Shown: positions 37,473-49,428, counted from the stretch's first letter. The stretch: 64,000 nucleotides of DNA from Ciona savignyi (GCA_000149265.1 CH003099.1:452331-516330); one strand, 5' to 3'. The notes: generated from the letters alone by a model not told the origin. Made by a program: numbers and translations.

Positions 37473-37541
37473 CGCGGTGCTGTGGTTAAGGTCCGTGGTC
37501 AAGAGCAGGCAGGTGAAGTGTTCGATCCTCTCTGTCGACCT
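37473..37541 (+). mobile_element. Possible third tRNA-derived repeat
   Basis: GCGGTGCTGTGGTTAAGG (box A-like) and GTGTTCGATCCTC (box B-like) about 50 bases apart. Only one copy was seen here, so a decayed tRNA gene is the alternative. Confidence 0.4.
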
Positions 37542-37659
37542 TTATACACACATGCGTTTGAGGTTTTACAGTGATAGCCTTGGCTTAGTTAATTTAAATG
37601 GATCGTTCAAAAATCGAAGTGTTATCGATTATTGAACCTACTGCAACGCTTTGGCAACA

Positions 37660-37830
37660 TTTTAAGAAGAAAAGGGGGAAAACTTCTCAGTAAAACCACG
37701 GATACTTATTCTAACCTTGTCCGAAACCCTAAGTCAAACCCCAGAATTAACGCAAACTTCCTAGTCCTAACACTGTAATCATCATATTAGAAAGCAGTTT
37801 CCTCCCTTTCCTATATTTTCCTCAGTTCTC
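37660..37830. mobile_element. GGGAAA-type MITE, diverged
   Basis: GGGGGAAAACTTCTCAGTAAAACC at left and AGAAAGCAGTTTCCTCCC at right, with AACCCCAGAATTAACGC inside. Same orientation as the 14735 copy. Confidence 0.65.
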
Positions 37831-39010
37831 CCACTGCAACGGCTTTGGAAATATGACATTCGGTAATCCAGCTATAACCTGTGTAATGACCTCGTTTTTC
37901 GATTCCGGATAGAAAGATAAGTATTTCACACCATATCGTCGATGTATGTTTATTATACCCCAATTATTTATAGAGGCATAAGAAGAAGTTTAAGAAAAAC
38001 AAAGTATAATATGTTTAACGTGAAGCCAACATACATCGTTTCATATTCAGTCGTTTAAGTAATTGCCCTTAAAGATTAAAAATCAAACAAGGTAATATTC
38101 AAAAAGTCTCAATATCGACAAAATATTATTGGATTTGTGTTTTTGCGTAGAGAAACTTACAGATCCAGGCATAATACGCCAATGTTTAACCTAAGCTTTA
38201 GCACCAAATGAATGTGGTGGGATGTAACCCAAGATCTCCTCGAAAGTAAGTTTTTTTTTGTTTGAGAGGCATTGTTTGGTTCAAAAGAATTCACTAATAC
38301 GTTGTGTAGTATTAGGTTTCAAGTTTAGTTTATTATTTTTGTGCCCAAGTATTAAATAACAGCAAATAAAACAAATCACAGCAAAGGAACTATTAAAAAA
38401 TGATCGAAAAGCCTAAACATTAAATAAATCATCAGAAATACATGTATTTGCGTTGGGAAATATTATTCAACAAATTTGATGGCTTGATGTTTGGCCGTGC
38501 CTCAGTTGGTTGGGGATATAGGACAATGATTTGGTTTCATATTACGCGACTGCCCGCTGTTCTTTTGCCTCTCAGTAACAGCGACTGTATTATTCATCTG
38601 GCACCAGTAACTGCTTGACAAGATAGGACAGTGTGTAATCTTTCACAAGGTACAAGATACGCTGTTTAGGCCATAAATACAGGAACAAGCGAACTCGGAA
38701 TTTCTCCACTAATCACAAGGTAAGTCCTCATAGACAAATAGTATCCAGTTATTTGCTTTTCGCTCAGCTTGTGTGTGGACTGGACGCTACTTGGTTGCTA
38801 GCAGGTGTATTAGTTAAACTAAGAGTGTCAATATTGAGCGAAAATTTGATCGCAAATCAAACAGACTTCTCGTTTATAAACTATTGCAGTTTTTACACCG
38901 AGGCAGTGTGTTGGTGTAATAATTCAGTTACGGTAAATTCGCGGTCCAGCCAGTTATAGTTTGTAAGTGCAAGTCGAACATTAAAAAAGCTACAAGACTG
39001 TACAATAAAC

Positions 39011-42000
39011 ATGGAATTGGTGCCAGCCAACCAGCAGTTCGATAATTATGAATTAGAGAGTGTGACGTCAAAAAGGTAAGAAGTACTGAAAGAGATAATC
39101 AGTCAAAGCGAAAGCTGTGTTAACAAAATCTCTAAAAGGAAACAAACAGATTTGATTGTTTTAATATTTTTTGTCGCCGAACTGTCCTTAATATAAGTTG
39201 CTTGATTTTTGAGAAACATTAGTCTTGTGAGGGGTAATTCAGGAACACAAATTCCAAATTTTAAGCTATTGGCGCACATCACAAGCAGACAATATTCTCT
39301 AGTTAACCACCTATACCGGTTTTGGTTTTTAGACGTGGGCTAACGACTGTCGTTTTGTCGTTTTGCCGTTTTCCAAATTTTTATAAAAAGTCTTGCTTCA
39401 TGTTTTTATCGTGGAAACAACAAGTACCGTACACTAACTAAAACTAACCCGAGACTTGAATTGTCACAGGTACAGCATTGGAGAAGCATTAGCCAGAATG
39501 CAACCAGAAGATGATGACGTCAGAGAAGTAGGACCTCCTGTTGATTTCTCGTTCAGGGACGCTCGAAAGATGTCCGGTATGATACCTGTAACTTAAAAAG
39601 AACGTTTTTTTACTGAGCCAAGTTTCGAACCATGATGTGTTGGGTACAAGGACCATTTTTGTATATATCTATATGTATAACCATTCGGCCAAACTACTGT
39701 ACAACTAAAAAGTAAAGTACAACGCATACAATGTGGCCAAGTGGTAAGGGCGACTGGTGGATATACGGAATTCCACATAAAAACGGTCTTAGTGACGAAA
39801 CAATATATCTGTTAAGGTTGTGTATTTTATCGACTGTGTGGCAGTTAGGATATGCCCGCCGCCCGGTCAAAGCTATGCTCAATGGGAATACAACAAAACA
39901 ATAAACATTGCGCTGTGTTTGACCATTGCGATGAATTACAATAGAACATGTATATGGAAACAAATTACTTTTTTAGGACTCGCTGTTTATACTGAGTAAC
40001 TTGTGGCAACACCTATACACAGTTTTTTTACTGAGCAAAGTTTTGAACCTAAGATGGGCTCGTGGCTTAGACCGTTGTTGTATAGGAGTCGGTATATGTA
40101 TCAGTCGCATTAAGCATTCGGTTACACGACCTATACACAGTTTTCCAACCACTTTTTCAGATTTTCCTAGGGCACAACCACGTGAGGGACCTCACCCTTA
40201 CGTCACAGTGGAAGTATTTTCAATTGAACCCACTGTCCCTAGTGTGACACCTAGCGCCGAGCGCAAAGACTCAGATAAACCAGAAGAGGGAGCACAGAAG
40301 CAACCTGTTAAATACTGCAGGTATGTACAATCATTCTTGTACGGTCGTGTAGCATAACTGTTAACGCGACCGATACATATACCGACTACTAAAAAAACGT
40401 CCGAGTGTAGAGCCTATCATGGGTTCGAAACTTGGATCGGTAAAAAAAAATGTACAATCATTCATTCTGTACGGTCGCGTGACCGGGTGGTTAACGCGAC
40501 CGATACATATACCGACTCTTATACAAAAAACGGTCCTAGTGACGAGACCATCATGGGTTCGGGGCACGGTAAAACAATGTACAATCATTCTTGTATAGGA
40601 TATGAAAGGATATGATAAACAAATGTATCCACAAAAATTATAAAACGCATGGCACTGTAATAATATATTCTGCATAAAACTCGTACCCATTTGCGGGTTA
40701 GTGGATATACTACGCCGAGATACATACAATGAAGAAATTGGTGGGAAAAGCGGCAAAGCAGGAAGGCGGGAAAGAGGGAAACTGCACACTAAAATAAATA
40801 TTAGAACATTAGAGTTAATTTTAAACATGGCGTTGGAGTTTGGGTTAGTTCTGGGGTTGATATTAGTGTTTAGGAACATTTTAAAATTAATTTCCATAGT
40901 TTTGGTGAGCAGTTTTCCTCTTTCCGCTAGCTAGTCGATTGTGTGGTTGAGCAAAGCACTTGACGGACATTGCTGACCAGATTAATGCGGTCTTCTTAAT
41001 TAAAAGAAACGTGTGAAAATATACAACATACTGCAATAGCTTAGATAACCCGACGATGGTCGCGCGGCGATCTGACAATTGCGCCCTTGTGTTAACCCCC
41101 TTGGTTTTCTCATTCAATTAGATAAACACGAATATCCATTCCTATTCCTAAATGGCCGAAAAATTAAGATTTGTGATGCAGATTAATTGCGAAATGTAGC
41201 TCTGTGAATATAACAAAGCCCTGCACAAAACGCATATACCAATTCCCTCTTTTCCCAAACACCATTGTCCGCCGTAATAGGATTTTACATCCCTATAGGA
41301 TTTGGGCACCAGGCCGTATACACGATGTTATCCGATTCTATTAACTATTGATTATTGGCGCACATTTTACAGTCGTGTAACTCGCCTAAAAGTGACAATT
41401 GGCCGATTGGGTAACGCGACCGATACATAAACAGACTTACATAAAAAAACGGTCTTAGCAACTATCCCTCACTAGGTTGGAAACTAAAGCCGGTAAAAAA
41501 TCATTTTACAGTCGTGCAATTCGCCTAAGCAACAACTTCGTTTCATCTTTTGATGGCTTCTCAACGGCCCTCCAAGCGATATTAGACGCCCCTGAGACGC
41601 TTGAGTGGATAGACCTGTCGTTTAACGATCTAACGAAGATTAGTGAGGTACATTACCTGTTCGGTCTCACTAATCAACGTTACAGCCTTGTAATATATCG
41701 TTTGTAGCCGTACATAGCTATTCTGTATATTTTCCCGTTTGCAAGCTCATTTGGGGTAGAATACGATGTTCATGTTTATCCCAGTGAATGGCAAGTTAAA
41801 CGGACAATCTTCAGATCACCTCGCGCACACTGTCGGGTTGCCGGAGCTATTGTAATGTGCATACACAATGTGATTCGTGGGTTTAAGCAAAGTCCGTTAC
41901 GCCCTGCCCAAGGACACAACCGACTAGGTAGTAAGCAGTTTCGATTCTGAAACCCTTTGACTGACACAATAACATACCAGGTTAATCGGTCGGACAATTT

Positions 42001-42892
42001 GAATAGGCTAATCTAAATCATAGGCCCTGCTGGAGTACAAAAACCTCAAAGTGCTTTACCTGCATTCGAACGGTATCGAGAATATTCAACAAGTGGACAA
42101 GTTGGCAGCCTTGCCTCACCTGAAGACGTTAACTCTGCATGGGAATTTGATCGACGCAGTTAAAGGATACAGGTTTGTGCGTTGCTAATTTATTGATCAA
42201 TTGTGGCAGTAAAAATGTAATTTTGAAGCTGATATAGTCTATAGGTAAAGGGTCACATTAATGAAAATACAGGGTTGTAAAGTGATTTGCATCATACGTA
42301 CTCCAACTGACTGAGAACAGGCACAGTACATTATTTTTTGGGTGGAATCAGTTTCCAACCTATGATGAGCTCGTTGCTAAATCCGTTTTTGTGTATGTAA
42401 GTAGGTATATGTATCGGTCGCGTTAACCATTATGCTACACGACCGTAAAGAAAGTAGGATAGAATAGAATAGGATTTTTATGATTATTCCCGTGAATGGG
42501 AAAATCAAGGGGATTAACACACGGGCAATCGTCAGATCACCTCGCGCCGACCGTCGGGTTACCGGAGCTATTGCAGTTTGTTGTATATAATACTTACAAT
42601 CGTTCCTTCAATTTGGTATAGAACGTATTATTCCGCTGGGTTCAGGCAATGTCTGTAAAGTGCCTTGCCCAAGGACACAACCGACTAGCTAGCGACCAGT
42701 TTCGCACCTATGAAGTACACTATTGTCAACGACGTACGTTACAGACAGAGCGTGATCATGGCCATACCCCAACTACAATATCTGGACTTTAGTCGGATCA
42801 CCAAGGCGGACAGGGACAAAGCGGGAACGTGGAAGAAGTTGAAAATTATCGGGCATCATAAGAAAAAAAGGGCCATTAAAGGAGATGAATGA
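39011..42892 (+). CDS. LRRC51: Leucine-rich repeat-containing protein 51
   Basis: Small LRR protein conserved in ciliated animals (fused with TOMT in primates as LRTOMT). Exons: 39011-39075, 39470-39576, 40161-40320, 41512-41647, 42024-42172, 42745-42892. Phases agree, 254 residues. Landmarks: PPVDFSFRD (vertebrate PPLDYSFR), IRLSNNFVSS, TLEWIDLSFNDLTKI, LKVLYLHSNGIENI, LKTLTLHGNLI, VKGYRQSVIMAIPQLQYLDFS, ITKADRDKAGTWKKL, then a basic C-terminus. It is about 60 residues longer than the vertebrate protein, mostly in exon 3 (acidic and Pro-rich linker VEVFSIEPTVPSVTPSAERK). The LRRs lie in exons 4-5, and exon 6 gives the LRR cap. Almost every intron carries SINEs; one has duplicated the exon 4 acceptor. 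AATAAA lies about 105 bases after the stop. Confidence 0.94.
39600..40130 (-). mobile_element. Two SINE-1 copies in LRRC51 intron 2
   Basis: At about 39600-39695 (AAGTTTCGAACCATGATG) and 40022-40130 (AAGTTTTGAACCTAAGATGG through GGTTACACGACC), the second ending about 30 bases before the exon 3 acceptor. A worn plus-strand head lies between them near 39732. Confidence 0.7.
40340..40575 (+). mobile_element. Two SINE-1 copies in tandem
   Basis: Copies at 40340-40447 and 40473-40575. Both are followed by ATGTACAATCATTC, which also precedes the first at 40324, so the 14-bp motif looks like a target duplication reused twice. Confidence 0.75.
40735..41145. mobile_element. GGGAAA-type MITE followed by 5'-truncated SINE-2
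   Basis: MITE at 40735-40930 (AGAGGGAAACTGCACACTAAAA at left, TTTTGGTGAGCAGTTTTCC at right, orientation as the 15765 copy). A SINE-2 lacking its tRNA head follows from 40928 (CTAGCTAGTCGATTGTG) to about 41145. The 178-codon minus ORF spanning 40361-40897 is built from these repeats. Confidence 0.7.
41363..41529 (+). mobile_element. SINE-1 insertion with duplicated splice acceptor
   Basis: A SINE-1 (41393-41500) is flanked by two near-identical stretches, CATTTTACAGTCGTGTAACT at 41363 and CATTTTACAGTCGTGCAATT at 41502, both continuing CGCCTAA. Each copy contains the 3' splice site and first bases of LRRC51 exon 4. Use of the upstream one would read into the SINE and stop at TAA after GATACA. 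Confidence 0.85.
41757..42000 (-). mobile_element. SINE-2 copy
   Basis: GATGTTCATGTTTATCCCAG through GGTTAATCGGTCGGAC, ending about 25 bases before LRRC51 exon 5. Confidence 0.75.
42338..42712 (-). mobile_element. SINE-1 copy followed by SINE-2 copy
   Basis: SINE-1 at 42338-42447 (CAGTTTCCAACCTATGATG through TGCTACACGACC). SINE-2 at about 42455-42712, stopping at the CCAGTTTCGCACC box-B region about 30 bases before the exon 6 acceptor. Confidence 0.75.
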
Positions 42893-42996
42893 TTTTTATG
42901 TTTCGTACTTCGTTTTTGTAAAGTTCATGTTATGCACTTCTGTAACAAAAGTTTTGTTTTCGCGCAACCTGGAAAATACACTGTGCTGCGACACTT

Positions 42997-43002
42997 AATA
43001 AA
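42997..43002 (+). promoter_or_regulatory. Poly(A) signal of LRRC51
   Basis: AATAAA about 105 bases after the LRRC51 stop, in CTTAATAAAAACC. Confidence 0.7.
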
Positions 43003-43707
43003 AACCAATACCGGTACTGTGTTTTGTGCGGAGTATAAGGTATGGGTTTGTACGAATTAAGTTTATAGACAATTAATCGGGAAAATGTGACATTTTAGAT
43101 AAATCGTTTAACGTTTATTTTATAAACGGCGCCCATGGCAGGATTATTTATAAAATGTATGTTTATTACATAAACAACACAATTCAGTCATCATCGTCAT
43201 AAGGTTATGCGTTGTGGGATAAACTAAATCCAAATAGTTAACACTTGCAGGGTAGGTATATATATTTAACGACCCAATGTACTGGACCGATTCATTCAAT
43301 GAAACGGAAAGACTAATCAAGTTTTTAAATTGACTTTGGAGCCGTTTAAGTAATTAAGTCACCTATAACATTTAATTACTAATACAGACAGCTGCACCGG
43401 CAACAGAACAAGTCGGTTTTTACATCAGTCACGAAACCATACGATTTGATAAAGAGTTACAGTACTTTTAAATTTCGTTGTGCGTTTTCACGCGACCAAA
43501 TGCCTGTAAAATCATATATGCTATAATCCTACAAATTCCATATAAATGATTTGATTAAATTTCTTTCGGTAAGAATAGTCGAAAAGATTCGGGAGATATG
43601 TCAGCATTAATTCGTAATAAACATTAACACCAATTATATAGGATATTCATATGTAATGCAAAAGGGAAAATGTCACACGGGTATTTCGTTAGATTAACTT
43701 CGACCCT

Positions 43708-44005
43708 TGGGATAAAATGGGATATTCATGTTTATCCCAGTGAATGGAAAAAACCAAGGGGGTTAACAAACGGCAATCGTCAGATTACCGTGTATATACC
43801 GTTGATTATACCTGAACTGTTGCAGTATTTTGTGTATTAATTACACGTTTCTTCAATTTAGTAGAATCCATTAAGCCGTTGGGTCCAGGCAATGCCTTGC
43901 CCGAGGACACAACCAGACTAGCTAGCGACCAGTTTCGACTCTGAAACCCTTTGGCTGAACAGCGACGCACATAACCATTAGACTAACCTGTCGGATCTTC
44001 GTTAG
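43708..44005 (-). mobile_element. SINE-2 copy
   Basis: Reverse-complement copy from ATGGGATATTCATGTTTATC to CTAACCTGTCGGATC. Confidence 0.75.
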
Positions 44006-44689
44006 GTTGGGGTGTTTATTTTGTTTTGGTGAATTTCTGTTGTAATCCAACTCGTCAACCATCTGGTTAAGGTAATTGCGGCTGCGAGCGTTTTCCAAGG
44101 ATAAAACGATGATGCCCCGGGCAAGCTCCAGCCGACTGCCCTATCGTATATTTAAGCCAAAATGATTGTGGCATAATTTTTTAGAAGATTTTAAAGCTTT
44201 TTCGAGCGTTGCCAATTCAGCAACCTAATGGTGAACGAACCTAGAAAGCATAGTCGTTTACCCCTTTTTCCACCCTGCTCCCAATGATATAAAACACCAT
44301 TATGTTAGGTGTTTTACCAAGGTCCAACATTATCCATATATATATATATATAGACATTTAGAGCGGGTGACCACTATCAATTTCAAATTTATTTTAATTA
44401 GTTTTCTTGTTTTTTTTATTTAGGCCATCTTTTTGTCGATGAATAAAACAAAATTGGCATTTTTTTCTGTTTACTTTACACTGCTGTACAAAATATGCCA
44501 TTTAGAAAAATGTTTCAATGGGAATATTTAATTTTTACTACATATGTCAGGACTACATAACATGAGTATAAAAGTCTTTGGCACCTAGTACATGTAGCTG
44601 ACGTGAACTGACTACCATTTGACATGTAGTTATCCATCGATTTCAGTATATTTTATTGTAGGGAAGGGTAAGATAAGCCGGTGACCAGT

Positions 44690-44865
44690 CAACTGAACCC
44701 CTTGCAACTGAGCCCCTACAACTGAACCCCTTCAAACAGAACCCTTTTAACTGAAACGGGGGTTCAGTTGTAAATAGGTTCAATTGAAATGGGTTCAGTT
44801 GTAAAGGGGTTCAGTTAAAAGGAGTTCAGTTGTAAGGGGCTTAATTGTAGGGGTTCAGTTGTCAT
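44690..44865. repeat. Inverted array of CAACTGAACCCCTT units
   Basis: About four units of the form CAACTGAACCCCTT are followed by about seven units in the opposite sense (AAGGGGTTCAGTTGTA). The 175 bases can fold back on themselves in many registers. Confidence 0.85.
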
Positions 44866-45524
44866 GGAACCAGATAAGCCATCCATCCAAATAGGTTAGA
44901 CGTCTGGGTACTCAGATACAATTTTAACGGAAATGACGACTTACAGCGTAGTGGTGTTTTGGTTGTGACGCAATTATATTACTCCTCCATAAAACAAGTG
45001 TTCGCATCTTTTTACCCGATAATTAAATCTTAACTCCGTCTATTTCTGAACTCGTTGACCTAAATAATTCGGTTTTATAGGGATTACGGCCATGTTGAAA
45101 ACCGGTAATTGCTTTTGATGGATAAGAATTCTAAATAGGCCATCTTATACACTCCTGGGGCCATCTTATAGATTTGTGGACCTTCTATTGAACGTAAAAA
45201 AAATCATTTCAAAATTCATGTTTTTAAGTATTATTTCGACGACAATCATCGAATCGAAGCGACTAGAAAACAGAATATAGAAAATAAATCTGCAATGCCT
45301 GTGCTGTGTATCAACATTGTCCTTAAAAGCACCAGGACATTAACCAACGAATCTGTTCTGTAAAAGGTTTAAACAAAGTTGTAAAACAATAAAAATGTAA
45401 GAAAATGTTTTGATTTACAAAGGTCTCGTTGATAAGAGAAATACGCAATAATATATTGCAGCCTCTTGGGCGGCAGCTATGAGCTAGAAAGATTCGCTGA
45501 AAGGATGGTGCGCAGTATAGTAAG

Positions 45525-46097
45525 TTATTTCTTGCCAGTTTTCTTTGCTCCTTTGCTTGCGGCCTTTTTGGCTGGTTTCTTAGCAGGGCTTTTCTTCGCA
45601 GCCGGCTTCTTAGACGCTTTCTTAGCCGGTGATTTGGCTGTTTTCGCCTTGGATTTGACCGCGGACTTCTTGGGTGTAGCTTTCTTTGTGGCAGGTTTCT
45701 TCGTGGGCTTTTTGGGCGAAGACTTCTTAGCAGATGGGGCCTTCTTTTTCGCAGCTGCAGCTTTCTTTGGGGACGACTTAGCCACTGTCTTCTTTTCGGT
45801 CTTTTTGGTTTCGGTAGCTGCGGATGGAAGCTTGAACCGACCAGACGCACCAACACCAGCAGTTTGTGTAAGTTTCCCGGCTTGTACCATTCTCTTGAGG
45901 CTGAGCTTGCATTGTGTAGATGCGTTCACGCCAACCTTGTAGTTTTCCTTGATATATTTTACAATCGCTTGACGCGAAGCCCCTTTTCGGTCCTTTATGA
46001 CTTTAATAGAGGCTTCAATCATATCAGAATATTTGGGATGATCTGCCTTCTTGCGGGCTTGAGTTTTCTTCTCGGCGGATGCGTCTTTGGCGACCAT
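45525..46097 (-). CDS. Linker histone H1
   Basis: Binds linker DNA at the nucleosome dyad and compacts chromatin. Single exon, 190 residues. A short N-terminal tail is followed by the winged-helix domain (residues about 19-90: [56 protein letters not shown]). The Lys/Ala/Pro-rich C-terminal tail has several SPKK/TPKK motifs. The usual GASGSFKL is GASGRFKL here. It is solitary: no core histone gene lies within view. I see no clear histone-type 3' stem-loop after the stop and no AATAAA within about 150 bases, so the 3' end signal is unresolved. Overlapping long ORFs in other frames come from the repetitive Lys codons. Confidence 0.95.
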   Translation of the reverse strand: MVAKDASAEKKTQARKKADHPKYSDMIEASIKVIKDRKGASRQAIVKYIKENYKVGVNASTQCKLSLKRMVQAGKLTQTAGVGASGRFKLPSAATETKKTEKKTVAKSSPKKAAAAKKKAPSAKKSSPKKPTKKPATKKATPKKSAVKSKAKTAKSPAKKASKKPAAKKSPAKKPAKKAASKGAKKTGKK

Positions 46098-48536
46098 TAT
46101 GACGGTTGTTTTGAATATTTAGCAAGTTAAAGCTTAAATTTATTTGAATGTAATCTGAAATGAACAAATTCATTAATTAAACATAATCATATAAACAAAC
46201 ATATTTCAAATATAATCTATTCTATAAAATCTCAAAAGTTGGCTACGCAGCGCGGAGCTAAATTTTCACATCCTTCCCTCACGAAAGCTCAGCTCAAATA
46301 AGTCAACCACTACTCGCGCAGTAACGTTATTTTGAGCGCGCAGACATTGCCGAACCTCCTCGAAACGGTAAATAGAGAAAAGCGTGAATGGGCGCTAGAC
46401 TCGAGCGGGCTGCGCCAATTTGTGCTTGTTGTCTTGTGAAAAAGCTAAGTTTCGCACTAAATCGCTTAACACTGTCCACCCACTTTAAATGTTTTAAAAA
46501 ATACATATATTTGTCTATCATTCCCAAAAAACTACATTCAAATCGATAACGTCTAAGTGTTTTAATTTGCGTTTCAAAATAGTCACTCTGTGAGGCCAGA
46601 TGGTTTTAGACCTCTACCTCGAAGATTCTTCAAAATAAATAAACTTTCGCAAATGTGTTACAAAATTACAAACTATTTTTGAAAAGTATATGATATATGT
46701 TATCTAAAAACATTTTCGTATAAAATTTGAAAATAATTTACTTGCGTTTTAGAGCGTTTGAAAATACCTACTTAAGCACAGGTCGCCACGAAAATCGGCC
46801 GTTCGTTCATCTACTAGTACTTGGTTGGTGAATTTTCTTTATGAAATATAACTGAACAAATATATATTTTTTCACAGATTTTGCAACATATTTTGTATAA
46901 TAACCTCACTTTGCATAGATTTTGTCTGTTGTTCGTGTATATTTGTATTAATCGGTGAAATTAAAGCAGAACAACCGTTTGCCTGTTGACGGCCATGGAA
47001 GGAAGCTGAACAGTTTGAAAAACAAGACCTGGCTGGCAAGTTTTAATGTTTTAATATTTCGCCGGTAAAACAGAAACATTTAGCGTGAATATTGTAAAAA
47101 ATGGAACATATAGTTGCTTTTTAAATGTTGCTTCATGAAAATTTTACAATTTGCCTTTTCAGCTTCGGATATTGACGAAACAGTTTTGCCTTAAATCAGC
47201 TTAGCGTCGTGTTCTACCGGGCACAACAGCTTTATTACTCAGATATATTAGTAGATTTTTTAGATTTGTAATTATAAAGAAATGATTACTTTTTCGAATT
47301 AAAATCAATACCAACTACAAGTTGAAATGTTGTTTTGATTTTAATATTTTAAATAAATTTCTCGCGATTATACTAGCTGGTGAAATGCGGGATGTATACG
47401 TGTCACTCTGTTTATGATAAAACATGCAGTATAGAAACCTACCTGAAAAAAACGTATATTCGTGTAAATTAACACATGTGCACTAAAGTATACATTTTGT
47501 CGGTGTACATCAAACTAAAAATAAATAAATTGCGTTTATATCTTTTCAGCAGCAGCTTTATGAATATATTTTGATTACATAACTTTTACAATGGAACTTA
47601 AAAATAACAACGGTGCTGGCATGCCTGTGTTGAGCTAGTAATATAAAACACTTATTGCCATTCCTAAATTCAATATTAAGCATATGTAGTTTGCACATTT
47701 GATTCGCGTTTAATTTGAACGACGTCATGTGCTATATGGATTGACGTGGCGATTCACTTCACCGCCTGCGATCAGTCGAGTTTGGAAAGACCAAATACTC
47801 CGTTTAGTGTCATTATTTTAAATGTTGAAATTGTATAAATGAAACCGTGCTATTGTGTAAACGAAAATTTTGCAAGATTTTATGTAAAATAAATCGTCAC
47901 TTTATTTATGCACGCAGACCAAAATACACACTCAAATTATTGTTGACCATTGATTTAACCGAATTGGGAGGAAAAGAGCCAACTTTTCCAACTTAAATAC
48001 CAAAGAAAATTATGGGATTTTTGTGATAATTCAATTTTACCCCACCAGTGATTATACGTTTGACGTATACGAATATAATAGTCCGATTATTAATTTTTTA
48101 GGAATTTGTGATTTTTTGCAATTTTGGATGTTTTTTTTGGAAAAGAAAAAGGCGTTAGTGTTTTTCTGTTTTTAACAATTGTCGCATGTTGCCTTTACGT
48201 CAACTGTTACCACAATTGCATTTAAGCGTCATGGAGTAAACAATTCTGTTTGTTGTTTATTTTCGAACCTTGATCACGTGTAATTATTTGGTCTCGATGT
48301 CATACTGTGATGTCATTGTTTCGTACCTCAAGCTCTTACAGCCTGCCTATTGTGACGCTGCTGCGTGTCATAAAGAATGGACGGGCCATCTCTGTATGTC
48401 GGGAACATGAAAGTGAGACTTTCGTTAAAACTTTACGATAGTTACCTCGCGCTGGAAGTGCTGGCTTATTTTATTGCATTACTTTTACCTGCTGGGAGGT
48501 TGCGTGGTGATGCTAATAAAAGTACAAATGCTTTTA

Positions 48537-48640
48537 CGGCCAAATGGTTAACGCGACCGATACAAGTAACAAAGAATATACAAAAAACGGTACTAGTGAC
48601 GATCCTAGTACGGCTTCGAAACTTAGCTCGAGTAATAAAA
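48537..48640 (+). mobile_element. SINE-1 copy
   Basis: CGGCCAAATGGTTAACGCGACC through GGCTTCGAAACTTAGCTCG. It supplies the second half of a 135-codon ORF starting at 48377, which is therefore not trusted. Confidence 0.75.
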
Positions 48641-49214
48641 ATATATAAAATGACGAATAGTTTGCATGATATAGTTAAAGTACTTTATTTTGTTTGTATA
48701 AAGCCGTACACAGTACGTTGCAAAGCTTTGTATGATTCAATCCTGTATAAAATATCCATTTTAATATACCGACATTATTTTTAATAATCATATTGCGTGA
48801 TTATCAATGTAATACCCACAGTTAATTGAACACGCCTAAAGCTGAATGTAGCAACAGAATAAAATGTGTATAAATATGTATTTTCAGAGTTATTAAATAA
48901 GGAGAGGTGGTAATTTAAGGTATACACAAATAAACACTTCTTAAAGTACCGTATATATGTTTACTTCAAAATTACGTTTTAATGGTCTTAGATTGACGTC
49001 ACTTTTCACGCTTCGGTGATTTTGTGATGACGCAATTAAAGATGTTGTTGTAACTGGACGAACCTGTTTGCATTGAATATACTGAGAACCAAAGCAAACT
49101 TGGTTTCGCCAACAAGTGATTCTTCATTGGCAAAAATTATAAATAAAAGTCAACGAGCATGGTAATAAAGTAAACGGCGAATTTATGTATTTAGAAAATA
49201 AACATGTTGTGTAT

Positions 49215-49428
49215 GGTCGTGTGGCCGAATGGTTAACGCGACCAAATGTTTAACCCATTGGATTAATGGGTTCTACCAAATTGAAGGAACGTGTCTATCA
49301 TATTTAGCACACTGAAATAGCTCCGGTAACACGACGATGGGCGCGAGGTGGTCTAACGATTGCATGTGTGTTAACCCCTTGGTTTTCCCATTCACGGAGA
49401 TAAACATGAATATCCTATCCTATTATAA
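49215..49428 (+). mobile_element. SINE-1 head joined to headless SINE-2
   Basis: GGTCGTGTGGCCGAATGGTTAACGCGACC (49215-49245) is joined directly to the SINE-2 body from CCCATTGGATTAATGGG to GAATATCCTATCCTA, so the SINE-2 head is replaced by a SINE-1 head. Confidence 0.7.

Larger units (their letters stand above)
37226..39010. other. Intergenic between ZP-type gene and LRRC51
   Basis: Holds the 3' end of the ZP-type gene with AATAAA at 37365-37370, a tRNA-like repeat head near 37473-37541, a MITE copy, and the presumed LRRC51 promoter. No exon was recognised. Confidence 0.55.
42893..45524. other. Intergenic between LRRC51 and histone H1
   Basis: No coding exon recognised. Contains a SINE-2 copy, a SINE-2 end fragment at about 43640-43700, an inverted-repeat array, and an (AT)n run at about 44337-44352. 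Confidence 0.5.

Noticed and set aside
40361..40897. 178-codon minus-strand ORF
   Set aside because: It is composed of two SINE-1 copies and a MITE in an LRRC51 intron; no domain is visible.
45480..45520. Histone 3' stem-loop after the H1 stop (CCATCCTTTCAGCGAA on minus)
   Set aside because: The TTTCA loop-like core is present but the flanks do not pair into the required stem.
45323..45942. Long ORFs of 177 and 158 codons over the histone H1 gene
   Set aside because: They are other-frame and opposite-strand readings of the Lys/Ala-rich H1 tail; the H1 frame itself has a clear winged-helix domain.
48377..48784. 135-codon plus ORF
   Set aside because: Its second half is a SINE-1 copy and the first half matches nothing recognisable.
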